Source of the DNA: Dehalococcoidales bacterium
GTDB lineage: Bacteria > Chloroflexota > Dehalococcoidia > Dehalococcoidales > UBA5760
DNA: 64,000 nucleotides
Assembly (NCBI GenBank): GCA_028716225.1
Contig: JAQUQE010000009.1
Span: forward strand, 1 to 64,000
Direction: 5' to 3'
Each line of letters opens with the position of its first letter. Positions within the stretch are counted from its first letter, which is position 1. Shown piece after piece: positions 8,184 through 16,280 of this stretch. Under the pieces are notes generated by a model. The model did no database searches and had not been told where the DNA came from. It was given only the letters and a program-made list of their open reading frames with translations. A program made the position numbers and the translations under genes.

Positions 8184-9010
8184 TTCGGCATATCCTCCCG
8201 GTGAATATTGAATAGGTTAGATAATGGGGGCTTGACGAAGACCGGTATCTCAGCCTTATCACAGGCAGTTATAATTTCATCCACCCAGGCTCTCTCAGGT
8301 AATTTTACAGGTTTTGTCTGGCAACCTAAAATCACCCAGGAGATTCCTGACTCTTTTAGCCAGTTTCCCAGTCCACCCAATGGGTCAGGTCCCGGTACTG
8401 ATGTTATCCTTTCAAGAAAAGGTTCGATGCTCAAGAATTTAACCTTGGCGGGAATGACCCTTAGCTCAGGCAGGGCAGTCCAGAATTGCGAATAGCAGGT
8501 TGTAGTAGCTCCTACCCAAACGTTATCGGGATATGCCCATTTATGAAGATTTTTATATTGCTTGGTCAAAAGGTAAAAGCGATGCTGAGGGCAAGCCTTA
8601 ATAGTCTCAATCTCCGCCCGTGTCCAATCTTCCGGCCAATAATCAGCCGCCCAGTCGCTCATGTCATCCAGGAAGATGCCGGCGGGTTTCTTCCGGCGCC
8701 GGATCTGCTCCAGCTTCGATGGACACCAGCGGGGATAGAAGGGGTTCCCATAGGCTTCGCACTTCGCCTCCGAAAGTTTAAGAACATCATCCATCATATC
8801 ACCCGGTGTAAAGTCATCACCTGAACCGCTATAATTTACCTTCGGAGTAGCTATATTGGGATTCGCCAGATACCTTGACTTCAATCTCCCGTTCGCCAAC
8901 TTCCGGGCGTAGCAATAGGGGCACCCATTAAGACATCCGGTTTTAGGTGAGACCGTGAAGCCCGGCGTTCCATCGGGATTTTTTACCCAGGGTATATCAG
9001 TTCTATTCAT
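8180..9010 (-). CDS. DUF5131 (phage Gp37/Gp68-like) protein with radical-SAM-type cysteine motif
   Basis: This 276-residue protein has a CLNGCPYCYAR motif with Cys26, Cys30 and Cys33 in the CxxxCxxC spacing of radical SAM enzymes, and later W/D-rich stretches typical of the phage DUF5131 family. The start is the ATG at 9010, which overlaps the stop of the nuclease upstream (ATGA) and follows GGGGGA. The family is widespread in phages and plasmids without a settled reaction. It forms a small operon with the ASCH, VRR-NUC and J-domain genes. Confidence 0.85.
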   Translation of the reverse strand: MNRTDIPWVKNPDGTPGFTVSPKTGCLNGCPYCYARKLANGRLKSRYLANPNIATPKVNYSGSGDDFTPGDMMDDVLKLSEAKCEAYGNPFYPRWCPSKLEQIRRRKKPAGIFLDDMSDWAADYWPEDWTRAEIETIKACPQHRFYLLTKQYKNLHKWAYPDNVWVGATTTCYSQFWTALPELRVIPAKVKFLSIEPFLERITSVPGPDPLGGLGNWLKESGISWVILGCQTKPVKLPERAWVDEIITACDKAEIPVFVKPPLSNLFNIHREDMPK

Positions 9011-9420
9011 CTCCGGTTCCCCCAACTTGACAGAAATTTAGTTCGCCCGGGCAATAGGTCCTGGCCAACATGCAGGATTTCAGCAATCTCTTCGGTATCT
9101 TCTGGCATCCAGAGGTACACTTCCTCCCCAGCGTCATAGAGCAAGTCAAGCCACCGGCGCTGCTCCGGCGTGGGTTTCTTACCCTTCATTTTTAATTCGG
9201 CGTAAATAATCCGTCCACTACAATTAATTGCCCTAACCAGGATCAAGTCCGGGAACCCCTGGCCATCACCCCCAACTGCGGTGCGCCACCCCTTTTGCGA
9301 CATGCCGGGCCGGAAGTGTGCCGATGTCCACCCAAGCAGGTGTGCCAGCGAAAGACGCCCCTTGGTATCAGTAATGAGCATATCCAGAAATTCCTGCTCG
9401 GTGGTGTTAGGCTGTTTCAC
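9007..9420 (-). CDS. VRR-NUC domain nuclease
   Basis: This 137-residue single-domain protein has the VRR-NUC signature: GFPDLILVRA followed by YAELKMKGKKPTPEQRRWL and a C-terminal GEEVYLWMPED strand, giving the PD-(D/E)XK core of Asp and Glu-x-Lys. Stand-alone VRR-NUC proteins are common in phages and act on branched or structured DNA in recombination or replication restart. The GTG start overlaps the TGA of the J-domain gene. Confidence 0.85.
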   Translation of the reverse strand: MKQPNTTEQEFLDMLITDTKGRLSLAHLLGWTSAHFRPGMSQKGWRTAVGGDGQGFPDLILVRAINCSGRIIYAELKMKGKKPTPEQRRWLDLLYDAGEEVYLWMPEDTEEIAEILHVGQDLLPGRTKFLSSWGNRR

Positions 9421-9932
9421 TTCTTTTCCCTGGAGTTCATAATAAATTCGTAGGCTTTGGTAATGCGTTTGAATTTTTCGGCATCACCACCTCGGTCAGG
9501 GTGATAAAAGTTTACCTTTTGCATATATACCTTTTTAATGAGTTCGGTCGGGTCGCTCTTGTCAACTCCCAACACATCGTAGGCATCTTCAAGTAGGTCC
9601 TGCTCCGATGTGGTGCCATTGGCGGTACTCTTCACCAAGTCTTTTGTCGAACTTAGTCCCTGATAACTAATACCAGATTTCTCAGCTATCCGTACCCTGT
9701 CCAGAAAGAGGAATATTGACCGCATGTTACGCGCATAGTCCGATAGGTTACAGAATACGGTCTGCCATTCACCTTTTCGGAAATAAGATACGGTGACACC
9801 GTTTCCCCTCTTTATTCCACCTGACACGTACTCTTCCTGCTCACGCATGATGCTGAACTGCTCGATATTCCATAAATCAAACATGTGTCTCAGATCGTTT
9901 CTGGTTCGATTTGCATCTACAGGATATCCCAT
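9417..9932 (-). CDS. J-domain (DnaJ-like) protein
   Basis: This 171-residue protein has a C-terminal J domain: DAYDVLGVDKSDP, then the invariant HPD tripeptide in FYHPDRGGDAE, then a final helix. The N-terminal ~100 residues are unique. The HPD motif implies stimulation of a host or viral Hsp70 ATPase; the client is unknown. The ATG at 9932 is preferred over an upstream TTG because AAGGAG lies 7 bases before it. Confidence 0.85.
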   Translation of the reverse strand: MGYPVDANRTRNDLRHMFDLWNIEQFSIMREQEEYVSGGIKRGNGVTVSYFRKGEWQTVFCNLSDYARNMRSIFLFLDRVRIAEKSGISYQGLSSTKDLVKSTANGTTSEQDLLEDAYDVLGVDKSDPTELIKKVYMQKVNFYHPDRGGDAEKFKRITKAYEFIMNSREKK

Positions 9933-9956
9933 AGCATTCTCCTTATAACTACCCAA

Positions 9957-10955
9957 CTATCCAAGTATTTGCCCTACCAGTATTATAATCGGATAAAGCG
10001 CCCCGGCTGCCACAATAGCTATCATGCTCTTCTGAAAATCTCTTTCCATGGTCACCAGCAGGCCGACACATACCGGCACCACTACCATGGCCAGCGCCGT
10101 GAGCGGCATCAGTATCCCCAGCGTAATTAGCAGCACGTGGTAGATGCACATGAACATAAGCCAAGCGGTGCAATACCAACGAAGCAGGCCGAGAGATTTA
10201 GTACGCTCACAATCGACTTCAGATGGGCCACTTGGAATATGGGAGTAGCCACTCCACTCTGAATACTCCCACACCTTGTAAGCCAGGCTCTTGACACCCT
10301 TTTTCAGGTTTGCTTCCGCATCCGGCCACTCGTCAAGTGCCAGCCCCAGGAAGCTCAGGATGATGGCCGTGGGGACACTCACCAGAATCCCGTTAACTAT
10401 GGGTGGATTAGGGTTAACGGCAAACATGCCAATTAGAACAGCGACCGGACCGACCGCCAATCCCAGGGAGAGTTCATGAGCCCAGATAGTAAATTTCCCC
10501 CAGCTATACATAAAAGTCATGAGCATACCGCAGACCGCTATTGGCAGCAGCCACCAGCTGACGTGTACTGACAGGTAGATAATCGGCACAAGCGCCAGTG
10601 CGTAGTATACCAGGGCGTTAATCAGCACCTCGCGCAAGGATACCGCCCCATTCTCAATGAGGTTCTGGCCACCGGTATAGGACTTCTCGGCACTCCGGTT
10701 TTCTTTCTCCCCGCGATCCAAGCCGGTCCAGGCATAGTCCAAGAAGCTGTTGAAACTGTGCCCGCCGGCCATGAGTAAATATCCTGCTATCATAGCTATC
10801 CAGGCATTAAGGTTGATGCCACCTGCTAGTACAGAACCTAAAAGCGTACTCGAAAGGAAGAAAGGGGCCGCAAATGGCCTACTAAGCTGGAGTACATGAA
10901 TTTTTACCTTTTTCGTAAAAGAAACTATCAACTTTTTGGGCGACTGATTGGACAT
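9957..10955 (-). CDS. UbiA-family membrane prenyltransferase
   Basis: This 332-residue integral membrane protein has about eight or nine hydrophobic segments. Both aspartate-rich motifs that bind Mg2+-prenyl diphosphate are present: Asn69, Asp73 and Asp80 (NSFLDYAWTGLD) and Asp208/Asp212 (DEWPD). UbiA proteins transfer a prenyl chain to an aromatic ring, sugar or glycerol phosphate acceptor; the acceptor is not predictable here. The start is the ATG at 10955, with AAGGAG 9 bases upstream. That start lies inside the last 74 bases of the second homing endonuclease. With the type III synthase and kinase-like gene it suggests a viral prenylated-lipid pathway. Confidence 0.85.
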   Translation of the reverse strand: MSNQSPKKLIVSFTKKVKIHVLQLSRPFAAPFFLSSTLLGSVLAGGINLNAWIAMIAGYLLMAGGHSFNSFLDYAWTGLDRGEKENRSAEKSYTGGQNLIENGAVSLREVLINALVYYALALVPIIYLSVHVSWWLLPIAVCGMLMTFMYSWGKFTIWAHELSLGLAVGPVAVLIGMFAVNPNPPIVNGILVSVPTAIILSFLGLALDEWPDAEANLKKGVKSLAYKVWEYSEWSGYSHIPSGPSEVDCERTKSLGLLRWYCTAWLMFMCIYHVLLITLGILMPLTALAMVVVPVCVGLLVTMERDFQKSMIAIVAAGALYPIIILVGQILG

Positions 10956-11751
10956 TCTTCAACTCCTTCTCCCATATAATTAGGCATTTGAAACCAAGGG
11001 TATTGTAAGCCATTATACGGCCTAGTTCAGTGTATTTCCACCTCAAAACTCTTTTGGGCCCATGCCAGTAATCCCCATACATTTCTATTACAGCTTTTAA
11101 GCCATTCTTGTTTATATAATCTGGTATGAGCCCATCCAGAACTAATTTCCCGTCATTATACTCCCATTCTCCTGGATGGTATCTATTTAATATACACCCT
11201 AATGCCTTTTCGGGCTTATTGGGGCTAGATTGGATACCTTTCGCAATTTTGTTTTTTAAGTCTTCATCTTCTCTCAAGCGACGAGCCTGCAATTCGTGCC
11301 ACCAAACAGATGTCCAAAGGCACTTCCTACTACAAAAGCGCCTACTTACTGATGGCCGTACATAGAATGCGCTACCGCAGTTCTCACATATTCTTTCTAC
11401 TCTGCACCAATTTGGGCTCTCTTGACCTTTAGGTTGAGGACGATGTACATGTTCCGACTCCCATCTATTTTTGCATAAGATAGAACAGAATTTTTTACTT
11501 TTAGCTATCGAAGGCTGTATGATAGTAGTCTTACCACATTGTATACATATAACGTTAACGCGTGTAGAACGCCATCCGGCATAAGTATGCTCTTTATGCC
11601 AAGCACGAGCACAGGCCACACTACAGAATCGTCTACCTCTCTTGACATCGGACACATATTTTATATGTTTAATTCCGCAGTATGGGCAAGCAACTTCAAC
11701 AGTATGACCAATTCTAGCCGTAGCTATTTTAAGCCTTCTTTCCTCTATCAT
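10882..11751 (-). CDS. Homing endonuclease: zinc fingers plus Vsr-like nuclease domain (copy 2)
   Basis: This is a 289-residue free-standing nuclease. Three zinc knuckle modules occupy residues ~15-150 (pattern CPYCG...FCSVAC, CIQCG...FCSILC, CENCG...FCSRKC). The C-terminal Vsr-like domain runs from NKPEKALGCIL to LIIWEKEL with conserved IPDY, VIEMYGDYWHG and ELGRIMAY. Its 3' end overlaps the UbiA gene by 74 bases, so the last ~25 residues are encoded in the same DNA as the UbiA N-terminus in another frame. Its 5' end overlaps a small RHH-like gene. Confidence 0.8.
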   Translation of the reverse strand: MIEERRLKIATARIGHTVEVACPYCGIKHIKYVSDVKRGRRFCSVACARAWHKEHTYAGWRSTRVNVICIQCGKTTIIQPSIAKSKKFCSILCKNRWESEHVHRPQPKGQESPNWCRVERICENCGSAFYVRPSVSRRFCSRKCLWTSVWWHELQARRLREDEDLKNKIAKGIQSSPNKPEKALGCILNRYHPGEWEYNDGKLVLDGLIPDYINKNGLKAVIEMYGDYWHGPKRVLRWKYTELGRIMAYNTLGFKCLIIWEKELKNVQSVAQKVDSFFYEKGKNSCTPA

Positions 11752-11872
11752 CAGGTTGTTTTACTTCCTTTTTCAGCGCCGCCTCAACCGTGTTGTTAAC
11801 ATAGGTGTTTGGGTCCTTGCCGCTCTTTACCAGTTCGTCATAGATGTCTTTTCTTAAATATATCGTAGGCAT
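11729..11872 (-). CDS. Small ribbon-helix-helix-like protein
   Basis: This 47-residue protein starts at ATG with GGAGGTGA 3 bases upstream. Its start, MPTIYLRKDIYDELV, followed by a short helix and AALKKE tail, fits the strand-helix-helix of RHH (CopG/antitoxin-like) DNA-binding proteins. Its end overlaps the start of endonuclease copy 2 by 23 bases. It could regulate that endonuclease or be half of a toxin-antitoxin pair, but no toxin is evident beside it. Confidence 0.6.
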   Translation of the reverse strand: MPTIYLRKDIYDELVKSGKDPNTYVNNTVEAALKKEVKQPDDRGKKA

Positions 11873-11883
11873 TAGTCACCTCC

Positions 11884-12066
11884 CTACCGGTTAACCCTGA
11901 TTATCGCTATCACATCAATATGCTCCGGCAGCTTTTTCAGCAGTTCCGGCCAGGAGCAATGATATTTCGACTCGCCACCACTTGCATGGAGAACCCTCCA
12001 CAAATACGGAACTCCCCACGAAGGAACAGGTGTGTATTTCTCCGGTTCAGGATCTGACGTTCCCAT
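11884..12066 (-). CDS. Hypothetical protein with GTSDPEPE motif
   Basis: This 60-residue frame begins MGTSDPEPE, a motif repeated in the protein at 46706-46984 (IGTSDPEPEPEP). The frame is open for about 30 further codons upstream and would encode a hydrophobic, Trp-rich membrane-like segment, but no standard start codon is found there. The true N-terminus is therefore uncertain. The ATG at 12066 has no clear ribosome site. The function is unknown. Confidence 0.45.
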   Translation of the reverse strand: MGTSDPEPEKYTPVPSWGVPYLWRVLHASGGESKYHCSWPELLKKLPEHIDVIAIIRVNR

Positions 12067-12239
12067 AGGAGATTCTCGCGTAAACAGTAACCATTTGTGC
12101 TCACCCCATCCCCAAAAGAACCATAGTGTTATTACTAATAATAATACTAATGATTGTGGAAGTCAATACATGGTCAGACAATATTTAGAGCAGTGTTAAC
12201 AATCCCATAACCAATGCGCTGGCAAGAGGTATGGTCGCA

Positions 12240-13085
12240 TTACCTTTTTATATTAGCTTTGAACTGTCTGACTTTATATACAACTGATTGTTCATCCTTG
12301 AGTTCGTGCTCCCAAATAACTAGACAATGAAAGCCGAGAGATTTATATGCCTCTATTCTGCCTGACTCGGTATAGTGCTCTGGTATATTTGTGCGAGTGT
12401 GCCAGTATTCCCCAAAAAGTTCTATCACAGCCTTAATTCCATTCATATTGCTGAAATCGGGAGCATAGCCTCCAACAATATGATGGCCATCACCAGTGTA
12501 TTCCCATTCTCCTGAAAAGTATTTCGTGAGGACGTATTCCAACTTAAATTCAGCTTTGTTTGGATGACGACGATTAGCCGCAAAAACAGCTTCGATAATT
12601 CGTTGCCTTTCTACTGGATCGCTCATACGAATACGAGCTTTGCGTCCTATGACTTCTTTTGTTTCTTTTGAGTGTTTATGTCTATAGAAAGGATTTGTCT
12701 CCCCAGGTCGCCCCTTTTTCTTGTTTATTTCGATAGAGAAGTGCCTTCCGTAGTTTTGTTGACCGATTTTTTGCGCATATTCCCCTTTTTGCTCTTCTGT
12801 CATACCCCGCCACTTCGTCACAAAAGGATTCTTATTACCCTGCATTTGGTGAGCATGCCATTCACCTTGGCATTTTCGAGAGCAGAAATTATTTCCCGTC
12901 GGCCACATTTGCGTTCGTCTTCGTGAAAACTCTTGGCCACACTTAGTACATTTTAATATCACTAACGGAGGATTTAGAGAACCAAACCAGCGTAACCGGC
13001 ATTCCTTTGAACAAAAGTTGTGCTTTTTAATTAATAAGGGGGACCTTTGAAACTCTACTTTACACTTATCACAAACCAAAAGCAT
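12240..13085 (-). CDS. Homing endonuclease: zinc fingers plus Vsr-like nuclease domain (copy 3)
   Basis: This 281-residue nuclease has two N-terminal zinc modules (CDKCKVEF...FCSKEC and CTKCGQEF...FCSRKC), a NUMOD3-like stretch GETNPFYRHKHSKET, and the same C-terminal Vsr-like domain as the two sister genes (APDF, VIELFGEYWH, ESGRIEAY, LVIWEHEL). The start ATG at 13085 lies inside the end of the lipid-kinase-like gene (17-base overlap) and is preceded by GGAG. The three copies differ in DNA-binding modules but share the nuclease domain, which implies different target sites. Confidence 0.8.
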   Translation of the reverse strand: MLLVCDKCKVEFQRSPLLIKKHNFCSKECRLRWFGSLNPPLVILKCTKCGQEFSRRRTQMWPTGNNFCSRKCQGEWHAHQMQGNKNPFVTKWRGMTEEQKGEYAQKIGQQNYGRHFSIEINKKKGRPGETNPFYRHKHSKETKEVIGRKARIRMSDPVERQRIIEAVFAANRRHPNKAEFKLEYVLTKYFSGEWEYTGDGHHIVGGYAPDFSNMNGIKAVIELFGEYWHTRTNIPEHYTESGRIEAYKSLGFHCLVIWEHELKDEQSVVYKVRQFKANIKR

Positions 13086-13746
13086 ACAGTGCTCCGAAAT
13101 AAATTATAGCAGATGCCAAGGGTATTGCCCAGTTATCATCTGCCCACCTCAGCCACTTTACTGGGCTGACATCACCACAGACATACTCGGTTAAGGTAGC
13201 ACCTACAGCCACGGCCACTCCTAAGCCAAACGGTTTTATGAATGCCCAACTGATAACCATGCAGGTAGCAAACATAGCTAGCGAACCTTCCCAGCCCTTG
13301 GTGGGCTTTGTGTAGCGTAATCCTCTTACCCATCCTGTCAGACAGTCTCCCCAAGCCATCATCAGAACACAGGCTACTGATTCTAATGGACGATCCCAAA
13401 GCCCCCAACCCAGTCCAACCACAGGCAGAGATATTAGTGGGAAATATACCTCGGAAAGTGTTGCCGTGCCCCGGCCACTGCCTACACCACGAAACATTGC
13501 AGGCTTGATAACCCTAGCTCCACCAAGCATTAAGACAAAGCCAGTCATTAGAATCACTGGCCATATCCACGATGAGAACAAGAGAGCACAAAAAAGAAGT
13601 GCCACACCACCAAATGCGTGGCCTACTTTACGACTTTGCCAGTGAGGGATGCCATGGTCAAAGAAAAAATTGCTCCACCATAAGCCCAGCAGGGCGGCGC
13701 CGGCAATCAGCAGGACGTAGGGAATCTCCTTGAGCATATCAGGCAT
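13069..13746 (-). CDS. Phytol/dolichol kinase-like (VTE5/SEC59-type) membrane protein
   Basis: This 225-residue protein has about six hydrophobic segments. Features of the CTP-dependent polyprenol/phytol kinase and CDP-diacylglycerol synthase-like superfamily are visible: SRKVGHAFGG near residue 39, RGVGSGRGTATLSEVYFP in the middle, WGDCLTGWVRG, then TKGWEGSLAMF and a C-terminal DDNWAIPLAS. Family members phosphorylate isoprenoid alcohols or activate lipids in the membrane. Assignment as kinase rather than CDP-archaeol synthase-like is a judgement from the GD...KGWEGS pattern. AAGGGGGA precedes the ATG. Confidence 0.65.
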   Translation of the reverse strand: MPDMLKEIPYVLLIAGAALLGLWWSNFFFDHGIPHWQSRKVGHAFGGVALLFCALLFSSWIWPVILMTGFVLMLGGARVIKPAMFRGVGSGRGTATLSEVYFPLISLPVVGLGWGLWDRPLESVACVLMMAWGDCLTGWVRGLRYTKPTKGWEGSLAMFATCMVISWAFIKPFGLGVAVAVGATLTEYVCGDVSPVKWLRWADDNWAIPLASAIIYFGALYAFGL

Positions 13747-13758
13747 GTAATCCCCCTT

Positions 13759-13902
13759 CTATTGTACTTTTTCCATTAGCTTGGTCAGCGCACCACCCAG
13801 GGCAACAATCAGGCCGGTGACAGCCTCGGTTTGATTCCAGTACATAGCCAAGCCTATGAGTAAGCCGATCACAACACATAATATAAGAAGTACACGTTTC
13901 AT
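13759..13902 (-). CDS. Small membrane protein
   Basis: This is a 47-residue protein. A hydrophobic N-terminal segment (VLLILCVVIGLLIGLAM) is followed by a short second hydrophobic stretch and a Lys-containing tail. It starts two bases after the stop of the Cys-rich gene upstream, suggesting translational coupling, and lies just before the lipid-kinase-like gene. A holin-like role is possible but not shown. Confidence 0.5.
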   Translation of the reverse strand: MKRVLLILCVVIGLLIGLAMYWNQTEAVTGLIVALGGALTKLMEKVQ

Positions 13903-13903
13903 A

Positions 13904-14095
13904 TTAGTTCAATTTCACGTATTTTGCCCAGGTGCATAGTCTCAGCATACGCACGTTGTGCTGAACTACGTCGCAGGGAAACCGGTCACAATATTGATGT
14001 TCGCAATATTCCTTACGGACGTGCTGTTCGCACTCCCTCAAAAACTCGCGGTCAAGCACTTGGGCGGATTCTTCAACCAGATTCTGAATATCCAC
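13904..14095 (-). CDS. Small Cys/His-containing protein
   Basis: This 63-residue protein starts at GTG after AAGGGG. Five cysteines and several histidines (CEHQYCDRFPCD) in the centre suggest a metal-binding fold. No family is recognised. It is coupled to the genes on both sides. Confidence 0.55.
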   Translation of the reverse strand: MDIQNLVEESAQVLDREFLRECEQHVRKEYCEHQYCDRFPCDVVQHNVRMLRLCTWAKYVKLN

Positions 14096-14103
14096 GCTTA
14101 ATA

Positions 14104-14490
14104 TTACCCCTTCATAGCCTTTTTTATCCCTTCGGCTAGCTCATTAATAGGTAGACTTTTCAGCGCGTCCATCGGCAGAGATTTAACTATTTTCTGAACC
14201 GCCATTGCCGTCTCTCTGATATCTTCCGTTATCTTTACCACCTTGTCAATTCTGTCGGCAGGTGTATTCGCCAGCACCTGCATGGCAGCCGCAAAGACCT
14301 GCATCCCCTGTGGCCCGCCCTGAGCCTGGAGCTTGACCAAGTTATCAGTAACGCCTCTCAGTACCTTCAAACGCGGCTCATCAAGACTTTTAAGTACCGT
14401 GTCCAGCCTATCCAGCATCGCACTGGCTTCCGAGAGCTTGGGGAGCCCGGCAACTTCCTCCACTACTTTTTGCAACCTGCCCATTACCAT
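14104..14490 (-). CDS. Hypothetical all-helical protein
   Basis: This 128-residue protein consists of amphipathic helices with LSEASAMLDRLDTVLKSL-type heptads and no cysteines. It could form a coiled coil or helical bundle. It is followed closely by the next gene and probably shares an operon with 14492-15082. No family is recognised. Confidence 0.6.
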   Translation of the reverse strand: MVMGRLQKVVEEVAGLPKLSEASAMLDRLDTVLKSLDEPRLKVLRGVTDNLVKLQAQGGPQGMQVFAAAMQVLANTPADRIDKVVKITEDIRETAMAVQKIVKSLPMDALKSLPINELAEGIKKAMKG

Positions 14491-14491
14491 A

Positions 14492-15082
14492 TTACTTCCT
14501 CCTTTGCTTTTTACCCTGTTTGATTAGCCCTTTGATAACAATGGGGAAGGCCAGCTCGTAGATCACCTTATCGAAGATACTTGACCACATCTCGGAGTCA
14601 ATATCGGGTTTCCCCCCGCCGAACTCAATAAGCTGATTAGCCACTGCCTTGCGAAGGGAAAGCCGGGGGCGCAGACGCGGCAACACCTTGTCTTCACCAT
14701 CGACTTCCGTCATCTTCGCCAACGCTGCCAGACCACGATGCTCTTCATTATCGCACCTGTATACCAGGCTGCTGACATCTGGGGTAACCAGGTCAAAAAG
14801 AGTTTCCGATGGCAGCGTGACAGTATTGCGCAGCGGCACCGAGGGGGGCTTGGGTTGCAGGCCGTTCTCGCAGAACCAAAGGTCAAAAACTCCACCGCCT
14901 TCCCCGCTTATCACCAGCTGGCAGGCAAAACCATAGCCCTTTTGTCGCTCGGTTTCCGGGAACTTATCAAGCAGCTTGTTCTGCGAGGCCATACAGCCTC
15001 TAAGCAAACTGGCGACCCATCCATCCCCACCGGCCAGTATCCATTGAATTTCCTGATTCCCTTGAGTTTCCTGCGTCATCAT
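14492..15082 (-). CDS. Hypothetical protein, possibly SCP2-like
   Basis: This is a 196-residue protein. Its central part alternates strands and helices (FACQLVISGEGGGVFDLWF then NTVTLPSETLFDLV), loosely like a sterol-carrier (SCP2) domain with its ligand-strand and TLxSETLxxL helix. That would be attractive beside lipid genes, but the match is weak. The ATG has no visible ribosome site; the transposon inserted just upstream may have removed its normal leader. Confidence 0.5.
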   Translation of the reverse strand: MMTQETQGNQEIQWILAGGDGWVASLLRGCMASQNKLLDKFPETERQKGYGFACQLVISGEGGGVFDLWFCENGLQPKPPSVPLRNTVTLPSETLFDLVTPDVSSLVYRCDNEEHRGLAALAKMTEVDGEDKVLPRLRPRLSLRKAVANQLIEFGGGKPDIDSEMWSSIFDKVIYELAFPIVIKGLIKQGKKQRRK

Positions 15083-15156
15083 AAATATTGCGTCAAGGCA
15101 ACCCTGCTCTTTAGAACTAGGGGCGAATTGACGCTACCTCCCTTCTAAATAAATAC

Positions 15157-15185
15157 TTGACATGTGGATAATAATACTCTACACT
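15157..15185 (+). promoter_or_regulatory. Sigma70-like promoter of tnpB
   Basis: TTGACA (15157-15162) and TACACT (15180-15185) are separated by 17 bases and end 6 bases before the tnpB ATG at 15192, so the transcript would have almost no leader. Confidence 0.55.
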
Positions 15186-15191
15186 ACGGGT

Positions 15192-16280
15192 ATGAAACAA
15201 ACCCTGATGATTAAACTCTTTCCGAATCCAGATCAACATAAAGCTCTGGTTGAGACAATGGAAAGATTCAACGAAGGTTGCAACTACGCATCGGGTAAGG
15301 CTTTTGAGACTTCTACCTATGGTCAATTCCACCTTCACCACATAGTTTATGGCTATCTTCGTGAGCACTACGGACTCTCGGCACAGATGGCGGTAAGAGC
15401 AATTGCCCAAGTCTCGGAGAGCTATAAGGTAGATAGAAAAGTCAAGCACTCTTTCAATCCCCACTCTGCTATGGTTTATGACCAACGTATCCTTTCCTGG
15501 AAGGGGCTTGATAAGGTCTCTATTCTGACTTTGGTCGGCAGACAGATTGTCCCCACACGTATCGGCGCTTATCAAGAAGCTAGGATAGACCGTAAGGTTA
15601 GACAGTCTGACTTGATTCTCCGTGATGGTACCTTTTACCTTGCTGTTGTGGTAGATGCTCCTGAACCAACTCCTAATGATCCCAATGGTTACTTGGGGAT
15701 TGACCTCGGTATCGTTAATATCGCCGCCGATTCCGACGGCAAAACGTATTCCGGTAATCAGATCAACGGCCTCAGAAAGCGTCAAGCCAAACTTCGTAGC
15801 AAACTCCAAGCCAAAGGCACAAAGGCAGCCAAACGACTTCTTGTAAAACGTTCTCACAAAGAAAGACGCTTCGCTACCAATATCAATCACACTATTGCCA
15901 AAAGTATTGTTGCAAAGGCTAAAGACACTGGCAGAGGTATCGCTCTTGAAGATTTGAGCGGTATCCATGACAGAATCACGGTTCGACACAGCCAGAGGAG
16001 ACAACATCACTCTTGGGCATTCAGACAACTGCGTAGTTTTATCGAGTACAAAGCGATACTGGCAGGAGTTGTAGTCAAACTTGTTGACCCTCGTAATACC
16101 TCTCGCACCTGTCCTGTCTGTGGCTGTATTGATAAGCGTAACCGTCCTTCTCAATCTATATTCTCCTGTGTATCTTGCGGATTCTCCTCACCCGCTGATA
16201 CCGTCGCTGCGGGAAACATTTCCCGTAGGGCTCTCGTAAACGAGCCATGCTTCTCACCCGCCCTTATCGGAATCGGGTAG
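15192..16280 (+). CDS. tnpB: RNA-guided endonuclease TnpB (IS605 OrfB family)
   Basis: This 362-residue TnpB appears intact. The RuvC catalytic residues are Asp171 (GIDLGIVN), Glu253 (ALEDLSG) and Asp336 (ADTVAAGN). The zinc ribbon is formed by Cys307, Cys310, Cys326 and Cys329. TnpB uses a guide RNA made from the right end of the element to cut DNA next to a short motif and so retain the transposon at its site. The ATG at 15192 is chosen over one ten codons upstream because the family starts at MKQTL. A long antisense frame over this gene is a shadow. Confidence 0.9.
   Translation: MKQTLMIKLFPNPDQHKALVETMERFNEGCNYASGKAFETSTYGQFHLHHIVYGYLREHYGLSAQMAVRAIAQVSESYKVDRKVKHSFNPHSAMVYDQRILSWKGLDKVSILTLVGRQIVPTRIGAYQEARIDRKVRQSDLILRDGTFYLAVVVDAPEPTPNDPNGYLGIDLGIVNIAADSDGKTYSGNQINGLRKRQAKLRSKLQAKGTKAAKRLLVKRSHKERRFATNINHTIAKSIVAKAKDTGRGIALEDLSGIHDRITVRHSQRRQHHSWAFRQLRSFIEYKAILAGVVVKLVDPRNTSRTCPVCGCIDKRNRPSQSIFSCVSCGFSSPADTVAAGNISRRALVNEPCFSPALIGIG

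Noticed and set aside
15117..16154. Long antisense frame of 345 codons over tnpB
   Set aside because: Codon composition is that of a shadow of tnpB, and the catalytic triad and zinc ribbon are clear in the other strand.
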